From positions 1-33,091 of IMG/VR virus record IMGVR_UViG_3300035670_000820: a stretch of 33,091 nt of DNA. The stretch is one strand, 5' to 3'. The notes beneath the pieces are model-generated. The model made no database searches. It was not told the origin of the DNA and saw only the letters and a program-made list of their open reading frames with translations. The DNA comes from a virus. Shown here one piece after another: positions 21,786 to 28,408 of the stretch; the stretch's first letter is position 1; every line of letters starts with the position of its first letter. Made by a program: the position numbers and the translations under genes.

Positions 21786-22297
21786 ACTATCCATCCAAAA
21801 GGTTTGTATCCTGTGTGATCTTTCTTGACGGATTCATTGCATTCGTTGTCATCGCAACAGATGATGTATTCCGGATACTTTACTCCGTTATCATCTTTCA
21901 AGAATCCAATCAGTCTTTCCTTGTAAAAATACGCATCTTTTCTGAGCATGTCACGTAGATGATTTGTTTCGCTGTCAGTATTGGGAGTCATAGTCTCATC
22001 ATCCTGTCGGCCCACAGCTTTATTAGTCAGCTTCTCATTAAGCATGGCAGCAGCACGATAGTCAACAAATGCTACCAAACAAGGGACCACGTAGTCATTC
22101 ATTAGCGTAAGGTAGTCAGCTGTCCATGTATTTGTCTCAACACGTGTGAGCAGGGCCTTATACAAAGGTGTTCCAAGTGCTGGCTGAAGATGCATATCCT
22201 GTGATCGCTTGATGCAAACAGAAAGGATCTTTGTGTCGGTATTCGCATGAATAAGTCCGAGCTTCTTTAAATTCTCAACGGATAGTAAGTAGTTCAT
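21782..22297 (-). CDS. Head-tail adaptor/connector-like protein (171 aa)
   Basis: MNYLLSVENLKKLGLIHANT begins a helical protein with RSQDMHLQPALGTPLYKALL and VVPCLVAFVDYRAAAMLNEK, a pattern of the DUF6712-like head-tail connector proteins of Bacteroidota phages. The C-terminal tail carries a Cys/Asp/Asn-rich CCDDNECNESVKKD. It directly follows the portal gene, one base apart, which fits a connector that docks on the portal. It would sit below the portal ring in the neck. The cysteine-rich tail may bind metal or be flexible. Confidence 0.7.
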   Translation of the reverse strand: MNYLLSVENLKKLGLIHANTDTKILSVCIKRSQDMHLQPALGTPLYKALLTRVETNTWTADYLTLMNDYVVPCLVAFVDYRAAAMLNEKLTNKAVGRQDDETMTPNTDSETNHLRDMLRKDAYFYKERLIGFLKDDNGVKYPEYIICCDDNECNESVKKDHTGYKPFGWIV

Positions 22298-22298
22298 C

Positions 22299-24254
22299 TT
22301 ATTTCTTTATTACAAGTTGTTGTATCCAGATATGACGGCAGTAAGGTGTAGTAGCTCCTGTCTCAGGATTAGTATACCATCCTCCTCTGTATTTCCATAC
22401 ATCACGATCAACACGTGAGCTGATGCTGTTGATATCATCCCGGGTGTAAAGTCTGTTAATGTCTAACAATCTGGCACAGAAATCTCTTGTTCTTCCATCT
22501 GGCAGTTTTGGAGGGCCTTCAATACCTGGTCTTTTTTGATAGCTATACACTACCATGAATCTATCAACGGGAGCTGGAGCTTCCTCCAGCAATGACTTTC
22601 CCAGGTCATTCACCTCGCCATCTACGTAGATCTCGTATGCTACCAATCGAGCAATGGCCTCAGCCACATCTTTAATTGTACTACCAGTCGCCTGTGCTAT
22701 AGCTGTGGAATCCTCTCCTTCAGCAAGCATTGAAAGAACTGATTTATCCAGGGCTGAGATGTTAGCCTTAATCTCTCCGATTGTAGCGAACATCATCTGC
22801 TCCTTGCCGAAGATCTCATCTGAAGGTGTATCCCATTCAATGACCTCACTCTTGATCACCTTGTATTCATCAGCATTCATTCCGTACTCCGAAAAGATAC
22901 CGATCTCATCAGCATTAAACTGATGCTTGTGATCACAGCTTGACATCAAAGTAGTGGGAAGGCCTACGATTTTACGAGCTTGTGCCTCATCAATTGTTGG
23001 GAATGATGCTAGGACAATATGTAGGGCCGAATCCGATGATAAAGAATCAGATTTTACCCTTTCTACTATATCCATTAATGCTGATATCTGACTTTTACTC
23101 AATGATTGATTTTTATCATCGCTTAGTGCTGTATCTGTAGGGGCTGCAATTGGCTCATTTTGTTGTACGTTAATTGGTTTAACATCGACAAGTTTCAACG
23201 TAGCTATAGCCTCAGATAGCTTTGCCATGTAATTAACCATCCACTCAATCTGCTTTTGACGAGCATTTACATAGGTTGTCTTGTATATTTCAAATAGATC
23301 CGCAGTTTCAGCAGCATTGAATGATCCTGTAGGAGCAATACCAAAGAGTGATGGAGCTACCACGCTATGAGCTACCAGGATATTTTGTTGAACAGATTTT
23401 TCTGTCATCAAGTAACGCTCATGCAGATTGTTGCCATTCAATGGCAATACAGTTGGTGCCTCATCTGCTCCATTACTGAATGTGATGATGATCTCACCAG
23501 CATCCTCAACAGATTGTGTACGGCCCTTGATCTGCTCCTTGATTTTTCTCTCTTCCTCTGCTGTTTCTGGCTCACCTGATGCAAGGTTGATAAGTGTCCC
23601 TGCCTTGAATCCGTTTTGCAGCTCATACATATGGAACTTGCTAATGTCAACATCCGTCTGAATAGCAGTGATTCCTCCGTAATATGGTGCCTTCGGATAG
23701 ATTCCTTTCTCTCCTTTAGCTTGTTTCGCTGGCTCCTTGTAGTAAAGCATAAAGGATCCTGTGCGATTATTCTCATCAAGGGCTGGATAGCTCCTGAAGT
23801 TTGTAGCCTCTGGAGTCTGCTGAAGAGATGACCAGTCATCAGAAACAAAGTAAGTGCGCTCATCTTCTGTCATTCGGATAAGATCCACAGCGATGTATTC
23901 CCAGCGCACTACTTTGGATCCTTCTCTGTTCCATGTACCTATCACAGCCATGGCTCCAAAAAGCTCGAAATCAAATGTCATTCTCTGCACGATCTCATTC
24001 ATGTCAAAGTCAGAGAAGCTATTTTTCAGGAATAAAGTAGCGTCACCGGATACTGTCTCGAGTCCACCTCCAGCAATGTAGTATGTTTTATTCTTGATGA
24101 TACCCTGGTGCCAGGCAGATCCTTGCAGCAGCTCTATCAAAAAGAAAGGATAGTCGTTTTTCTTTCCCCATTTCATGAATCCACGCTGCCGATCTTTCTC
24201 CTCGACAGGCTTCTGGTATTCTTTACTGAATGAAAGTGATGTGATCTTATTCAT
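22299..24254 (-). CDS. Portal protein with C-terminal extension (651 aa)
   Basis: Residues 1-350 are a portal-type core: an N-terminal QRGFMKWGKKNDYPFFLIEL, then FDFELFGAMAVIG, NIL-type helix in KSVQQNILVAHSVVA (286-300) and the long helix FEIYKTTYVNARQ. It forms the dodecameric ring for DNA entry and exit. After a polar linker (360-440) a small winged-helix-like segment follows (495-545, KSVLSMLAEG to LVAYEIYVDG). The last 90 residues (LLDINRLYTRDDINSIS, WKYRGGWYTN and YCRHIW at 638-643) resemble the tail of minor head (SPP1 gp7-like) proteins. The gene starts eight bases inside the upstream gene. It lies far from the large terminase, unlike the usual order. Confidence 0.8.
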   Translation of the reverse strand: MNKITSLSFSKEYQKPVEEKDRQRGFMKWGKKNDYPFFLIELLQGSAWHQGIIKNKTYYIAGGGLETVSGDATLFLKNSFSDFDMNEIVQRMTFDFELFGAMAVIGTWNREGSKVVRWEYIAVDLIRMTEDERTYFVSDDWSSLQQTPEATNFRSYPALDENNRTGSFMLYYKEPAKQAKGEKGIYPKAPYYGGITAIQTDVDISKFHMYELQNGFKAGTLINLASGEPETAEEERKIKEQIKGRTQSVEDAGEIIITFSNGADEAPTVLPLNGNNLHERYLMTEKSVQQNILVAHSVVAPSLFGIAPTGSFNAAETADLFEIYKTTYVNARQKQIEWMVNYMAKLSEAIATLKLVDVKPINVQQNEPIAAPTDTALSDDKNQSLSKSQISALMDIVERVKSDSLSSDSALHIVLASFPTIDEAQARKIVGLPTTLMSSCDHKHQFNADEIGIFSEYGMNADEYKVIKSEVIEWDTPSDEIFGKEQMMFATIGEIKANISALDKSVLSMLAEGEDSTAIAQATGSTIKDVAEAIARLVAYEIYVDGEVNDLGKSLLEEAPAPVDRFMVVYSYQKRPGIEGPPKLPDGRTRDFCARLLDINRLYTRDDINSISSRVDRDVWKYRGGWYTNPETGATTPYCRHIWIQQLVIKK

Positions 24255-24582
24255 ATATGTTGTTTACTATAGTTGTATGGAACTCATTTGATGGGGATGC
24301 AATCTCAAATACATGCGCTCGGCCCTCCTCACATAGTGATGTGGCAAGATCAGGATCAAGATTGCTTGGGCTTGTTTGTTCATAGATTCTGTACGTGTAG
24401 AATCCAGCATATGGAAAGGTCACATCCACACCATCAGTCACCTCGAACTCATCAAAACGCTCTGTTGATGTAGAGATATTTGGCAAAATGCAGTATACCT
24501 TGTCGAAAGATTGCTCTTCCTCAAATTCAAACAGCCAATGCGGATTCGCCAGAGTTTTCAGCTCCGTCACTGTCACTATCAT
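24247..24582 (-). CDS. Small structural protein (111 aa)
   Basis: I choose ATG at 24582 (MIVTVTELKTLANPHWLFEF), since this opening is typical of related phage proteins and shortens the overlap with the previous gene to 56 bases; an earlier ATG at 24615 exists. It continues with strand-rich VDVTFPYAGFYTYRIYEQTS and acidic tail. Members lie near portal or neck genes in Bacteroidota phages, but function is unknown. Its end overlaps the portal ATG by eight bases. Confidence 0.6.
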   Translation of the reverse strand: MIVTVTELKTLANPHWLFEFEEEQSFDKVYCILPNISTSTERFDEFEVTDGVDVTFPYAGFYTYRIYEQTSPSNLDPDLATSLCEEGRAHVFEIASPSNEFHTTIVNNIYE

Positions 24583-24763
24583 TGTGCTTGTCTGATTCCT
24601 TTCCAATCTTAGCATATTTTTTTATCTTAGGTTCTGATGCTTCAAAAATGTGGAGTAGTCCGAGCTTGATGTAAAGCTCCTCATTTCCCTCCTCAATCAC
24701 GTAGTATCTGTTTACCAGATTACTTTTGACTTTCGCTCCGATGAATTTCTTTTGTATTTTCAT
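24527..24763 (-). CDS. Small protein (78 aa), head-region
   Basis: MKIQKKFIGAKVKSNLVNRY begins a basic N-terminal half with strands (YYVIEEGNEELYIKLGLLHI). The tail is acidic and Ser-rich (ESDKHNDSDSDGAENSGESA). It starts 13 bases after a terminator T tract that follows the tail-tube candidate. It overlaps the next gene. No family is recognised. It could be a minor head or neck protein. Confidence 0.55.
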   Translation of the reverse strand: MKIQKKFIGAKVKSNLVNRYYVIEEGNEELYIKLGLLHIFEASEPKIKKYAKIGKESDKHNDSDSDGAENSGESALAV

Positions 24764-24776
24764 GGCTCTAAGTTAC

Positions 24777-24805
24777 AAAAAAAGGGAAAGGGCAAACCCT
24801 CTCCC
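24777..24805 (-). terminator. Intrinsic terminator after the tail-tube candidate
   Basis: GGGAGAGGG-TTTG-CCCTTTCCC with one GU pair, followed by seven T on the minus strand. It gives a nine-pair stem with tetraloop, a strong terminator. It would make the upstream genes (capsid and tube) more abundant than the downstream portal. Confidence 0.9.
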
Positions 24806-24826
24806 TTCTTTATGGTTTCATGTAGA

Positions 24827-25348
24827 TTAAACTACCGGAGATTGTTGAGTCAACAATGTAGCTACAATTGATGCATTCACATCTGGCACCTCGTCATTCT
24901 CAAGTCCAGCCAATACGATAGTATGGCCGTTTCTATCAGACTTGATAACACCAGAAGTATACTCGGATGCATCGTTCACCTGGATACCTTCATTAAGGCC
25001 AAGTGCTACATAGTTACCATCAGCCTTTTCAACGATTGCTACCACCTCATTTTGCGCAAGAAGATGGATCTCTGCACGTAGTTCCTTTGTATCTGATGCC
25101 AGGATCATGTTCAAAGTTTGCTCATACCAAAGAGTTCCATTGTCCTTGTTCACACGGATAGGAGCAGTGTAGCTGGAAAGGTTAGATTTTAGCTTATACT
25201 GGAATACCTCACCTGTAACTGTCAAGGTTGTCACCTCGTTACCTGTCAAAGTAGGACCAGTAGCTATTGCGGAAAGCGGAAAGAAAATAACAGATTTGAT
25301 ACCACCTTTTCCATTGGTACAAGTTCTGTCATTAAATCCGGTTGTCAT
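24827..25348 (-). CDS. Tail tube protein candidate (173 aa)
   Basis: I choose ATG at 25348 (MTTGFNDRTCTNGKGG); the frame extends to a GTG at 25357. The protein is beta-rich with TLTVTGEVFQYKLKSNLSSYT, LNMILASDTKELRAEIHLLA and a closing SGVIKSDRNGHTIVLAGLEN, the form of a gpV-like tail tube protein where DRNG-type turns and a final beta strand occur. It follows the major capsid gene with a terminator between and has one after it, so it is probably strongly expressed. A capsid decoration protein is the main alternative. Confidence 0.6.
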   Translation of the reverse strand: MTTGFNDRTCTNGKGGIKSVIFFPLSAIATGPTLTGNEVTTLTVTGEVFQYKLKSNLSSYTAPIRVNKDNGTLWYEQTLNMILASDTKELRAEIHLLAQNEVVAIVEKADGNYVALGLNEGIQVNDASEYTSGVIKSDRNGHTIVLAGLENDEVPDVNASIVATLLTQQSPVV

Positions 25349-25378
25349 GTTACACACGATTCTTATTTTTTAAGTTTC

Positions 25379-25402
25379 AAAAAAGGGGACCGAAGTCCCC
25401 CG
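25379..25402 (-). terminator. Intrinsic terminator after the major capsid gene
   Basis: GGGGAC-TTCG-GTCCCC followed by six T on the minus strand. The stem is six GC-rich pairs with a stable UUCG tetraloop. It is placed directly after the major capsid stop (25413). Confidence 0.9.
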
Positions 25403-25412
25403 GTTAATTCAA

Positions 25413-26384
25413 TTAGTTAGGTGAACCTGTTCCGTTCCACACACCGATCTGATCCAAGAATGGAACCTGTACCCCTGCACGGAATTTAGAACGTACATAG
25501 ATTACATCGTCATCTTGAGAATACCATAGATCGTAGTTATCGAAGTCTGAAGTCAAGTCAGTTCCGAATACGAAATGTGATGCACGGCCAGTGTAGATAT
25601 TGTCCAAAGTATTCAATCCTGGAACTTTCACTACTCGCATATCTGTACCAGGTACGATGATTTCTTCCATTGTAGCAATTTGTGCTGGAGAATAGTGGAA
25701 GAAATTCAAGTCCACCAAGTTCTTCATCAAATAGTTGAAGTTCTCACGACCAGCGAAGCATACAAAATCAGCAGCTTCAGCAACATTCTCAGGTGTATTT
25801 GAGAAACACTCATAGAATACATCATAAGCATTTGAAGCATCGATGCTCGCAGTAGATGAAGTATTCAAGTTAACACATCCGTTAGCTGTAGTCAAGAACT
25901 GACGATATCCGTTCATCCACTGAAGGTTTCCTGTTCCTGTTGATTTGTTACCTCTCCAGATCAATTTATCAAGCTCAAGAGCATGAAGGCTCAAAAGATA
26001 GTTTGTGATCTGTGCCTCGAATGGAAGAGACTTGTCCTCAGCAGATGCACCTGGGCGCAATGCCAACTGTGTCCAGAATCCATCAAGATCTTTCTGGCAG
26101 AAACGTTTCATGTATCCAAGAGTTTCAACAGCGATAGCACGATCAGTGAAAACAGTGTCTCCAGATGGTGTCATCTCGCAGTCTCCTGCTTGGTATGTTA
26201 ATGTGTCATCAAGAAGTTTGATCTCTTGAGATCCTTTGATTCCTTCTTGAATAGAGATGTAGCGAAGTGTTTTCGCTTCAGTTACTGATCTTGTGATCAA
26301 GTCTTCTCTTTGCTCGTCTACGTATGCTGCCAATCCTGACACATCATAGTCGAATTTTTGCTTAATGAATTTTTTTAAACTCAT
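25413..26384 (-). CDS. Major capsid protein (323 aa)
   Basis: MSLKKFIKQKFDYDVSGLAA begins the protein; the N-arm is followed by the region LRYISIQEGIKGSQEIKLLD, a spine helix with PFEAQITNYLLSLHALELDK, and a C-terminal FGTDLTSDFDNYDLWYSQDDDVIYVRSKFRAG, the P-domain plus A-domain order of HK97-fold capsid proteins. Length fits. It follows protease and scaffold genes and precedes a strong terminator, the usual capsid position. It assembles into the icosahedral shell around the scaffold. No cleavage site is obvious in the N-arm. Confidence 0.85.
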   Translation of the reverse strand: MSLKKFIKQKFDYDVSGLAAYVDEQREDLITRSVTEAKTLRYISIQEGIKGSQEIKLLDDTLTYQAGDCEMTPSGDTVFTDRAIAVETLGYMKRFCQKDLDGFWTQLALRPGASAEDKSLPFEAQITNYLLSLHALELDKLIWRGNKSTGTGNLQWMNGYRQFLTTANGCVNLNTSSTASIDASNAYDVFYECFSNTPENVAEAADFVCFAGRENFNYLMKNLVDLNFFHYSPAQIATMEEIIVPGTDMRVVKVPGLNTLDNIYTGRASHFVFGTDLTSDFDNYDLWYSQDDDVIYVRSKFRAGVQVPFLDQIGVWNGTGSPN

Positions 26385-26396
26385 GGTTGTCTGTTT

Positions 26397-27119
26397 TTAT
26401 TTGATTTGTGATTTTAAAAATTGTTGACGAGATGTTAAGGTACTCGTAACCCTTGCGAATTTTTCGCCTTCTGTAGTGCTATTTGAAGGAGCTGCTTTGA
26501 ATGCATCGAATTCTGATTTCATTGCAGACATTTCAGTGCGAAGTGATTCATTGTCGGACACAATAGTCTGAAGCATTTCTCCAAGTGATTCGACCACTCC
26601 AGAGAATGCTGCCATCTTTGTTGTCACGATTGCCTCAACATCGGCTGCACTCATTGATTCTTGATTAAACTCTTGAGCATTGATAGCTGCGATCACTGCC
26701 GTAGCAATATCATATGCCTCACCCATCTCAATATTCAATTTTTCTGCGATTACCTCAGTAGCTTTTTCAAGAGCTGCTGGCATCTCATCTGTATCGATAG
26801 CTTCAAAGTCACTTGATGCAGCATCTTCAGTAGCTCTCTCATCGATAACCTCTGTGATTACACCGCTTGCATCAACAACAATGCTTAAGCCTTCAAACTC
26901 CCCACCAAGTGCATGTGTACCCTCTGGTGCAGGAATCTGCTCTCCATCAGCCACAATGAATACTTGTGTGCCTGGAGCTAATTCTCCTTCGTAAGCGATA
27001 GCAGTACCATCCATGAGCAAAGCCTCAGAGAAGTTCTGCTCTGTTATTTCAGCAGTACCTGAGAACATTGCTTTCATGTCGGCAATGGCATCCATTACTT
27101 TTTTGAAATTCTCGTTCAT
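26397..27119 (-). CDS. Capsid scaffold-like protein (240 aa)
   Basis: An acidic, helical protein between the protease and major capsid genes. Residues 20-90 (QNFSEALLMDGTAIAYEGEL, IPAPEGTHALGGEFEGLSIV) form a small beta domain. The last third (VSDNESLRTEMSAMKSEFDA) is coiled coil with a basic C-terminus (SRQQFLKSQIK), typical of the capsid-binding end of scaffolds. It would shape the prohead and be degraded by the protease. The start directly follows the protease stop. Confidence 0.75.
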   Translation of the reverse strand: MNENFKKVMDAIADMKAMFSGTAEITEQNFSEALLMDGTAIAYEGELAPGTQVFIVADGEQIPAPEGTHALGGEFEGLSIVVDASGVITEVIDERATEDAASSDFEAIDTDEMPAALEKATEVIAEKLNIEMGEAYDIATAVIAAINAQEFNQESMSAADVEAIVTTKMAAFSGVVESLGEMLQTIVSDNESLRTEMSAMKSEFDAFKAAPSNSTTEGEKFARVTSTLTSRQQFLKSQIK

Positions 27120-27743
27120 CTATCTTTTGTTTTTGTTAATATGCTTTATTGTTCCACGCAGATCCTCAAGGGCCTTGAATATCTGATTCATCATTTCCGT
27201 TTCAGTAGTTCTTCCGGTATCCTGTAGGAAGAAAGAACCCTCCACTGAGAATCCTGACCATTCACCCGATTTCGCCTTATCCCAGACCTCATCATTCATG
27301 ACCTTGTAGCTAACGATCCAGGATCCATCATTCACATCATGGAATCTTTCGGGCTTGGTGAATCCTTTGGCCTCATCTACCTGGTAGCTGTGGATCATGT
27401 ATACACCATCTACCACCTGGTTAGGATTGTGATTCAGATTAACGTTGTTGAAATTCTGCTTTCTTGCATAGTCAACGATGATATTCTTAATAGCATCCTT
27501 GGTGAATACCACGTAGTATTCCTCCTTGGTCTCATCGTCATATCTGTAGATCGGAGTATCTGCTGAAATAGCTACACCCGTGATCACTCGCTCCTCCTCA
27601 TTGAATTGGTAGCGTTTCACCTTGCTGAAAGTCTGATAGCTAATCTCATGCGCAGGCTCTGCCACAAGGGAGTTAAATGATACAGTTGTCTCCTCTTCAT
27701 TCAGATCAATGTAGATCTCATATACAGGCAGTTCTCTTTTCAT
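27120..27743 (-). CDS. Prohead maturation protease, XkdF-like (207 aa)
   Basis: The core fits phage XkdF/S78-type serine proteases: VITGVAISADTPIYR, NLNHN (102-106, His105) and SGEWSGFSVEGSF, with Ser166 in GFSVEG as probable nucleophile. Later residues (DGSWIVSYKVMNDEVWD) are characteristic. It would cleave the scaffold and capsid N-arms during prohead maturation. It lies directly before the scaffold and capsid genes. The ATG at 27743 is 23 bases from the divergent plus-strand gene. Confidence 0.85.
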   Translation of the reverse strand: MKRELPVYEIYIDLNEEETTVSFNSLVAEPAHEISYQTFSKVKRYQFNEEERVITGVAISADTPIYRYDDETKEEYYVVFTKDAIKNIIVDYARKQNFNNVNLNHNPNQVVDGVYMIHSYQVDEAKGFTKPERFHDVNDGSWIVSYKVMNDEVWDKAKSGEWSGFSVEGSFFLQDTGRTTETEMMNQIFKALEDLRGTIKHINKNKR

Positions 27744-27754
27744 ACTTAAATATG

Positions 27755-27762
27755 TAATTTTG
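27755..27762 (+). promoter_or_regulatory. Possible -7 box for the plus-strand gene
   Basis: TAATTTTG matches TAnnTTTG and ends four bases before the ATG at 27767, so the message would be nearly leaderless. No TTTG lies at the right spacing, and the match could be chance. Confidence 0.3.
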
Positions 27763-27766
27763 TTTC

Positions 27767-28408
27767 ATGAGATTCGTATACCCCTACAAAAGACTGCGTG
27801 ATGATCAGTGTATCAGTGAGTCCATCCGATGGGCTTTGAATGTTTACCCCGATGCAGAGATCTATGTTGTCGGAGATCATGTCCCTGGCACCATCAATCT
27901 GGAACCAAGAGCAAAGTCATCCATCCGAGGATGCGATGTCACTCACAAGATACTGACCTTTGCCTCGATCATAGGAGGAGATTTCATCTACATGAATGAT
28001 GATTTCTTTCTTGGTCAGCAGTTCGATCCGAACAGAGTGCTTTCATGTGGACCAATGCTGATCAATGACAGGCATGCACCCACCTACCAGGAAGCAATGC
28101 AGAACACAATGGATGCGCTTAAAGCTATGGAATGTACTACGATTAACTTTGAATGCCATGCTCCAGTCATGATGAACAGCGACAAGCTCATTGAGTTATT
28201 CGATTCCATCACATGGTCCGGGCATAATCATTTTATCAAGAGTATGTATCTTAATTACTACCAGGTACCACATTCACCAGGTGAAAATATCAAGATTGCC
28301 AAGGATAAAAAAAAGGCCAAGGAATTCCTTGACCTCTATGGTTGCTTCAGTATATCCGATCAGTTCATGGCAAACAAGGATACATGGAAGTTCATTACCA
28401 CACGCTAA
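27767..28408 (+). CDS. Stealth-like sugar-phosphate transferase candidate (213 aa), the only plus-strand gene
   Basis: MRFVYPYKRLRDDQCISESI begins a nucleotide-sugar-type fold. GGDFIYMNDDFFLGQQFDP (around 70-88) matches the 'N-D-D-x-F' core of Stealth region CR2, and NFECHAPVMMN (127-137) resembles CR3 with its His-x-Pro. Stealth proteins transfer sugar phosphates during capsule or surface glycan synthesis. The protein is about two thirds of full Stealth length. It converges with the tape-measure gene, overlapping it by 14 bases, and diverges from the protease gene. Codon style matches the phage core. It may modify host glycans or virion proteins. Confidence 0.7.
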   Translation: MRFVYPYKRLRDDQCISESIRWALNVYPDAEIYVVGDHVPGTINLEPRAKSSIRGCDVTHKILTFASIIGGDFIYMNDDFFLGQQFDPNRVLSCGPMLINDRHAPTYQEAMQNTMDALKAMECTTINFECHAPVMMNSDKLIELFDSITWSGHNHFIKSMYLNYYQVPHSPGENIKIAKDKKKAKEFLDLYGCFSISDQFMANKDTWKFITTR

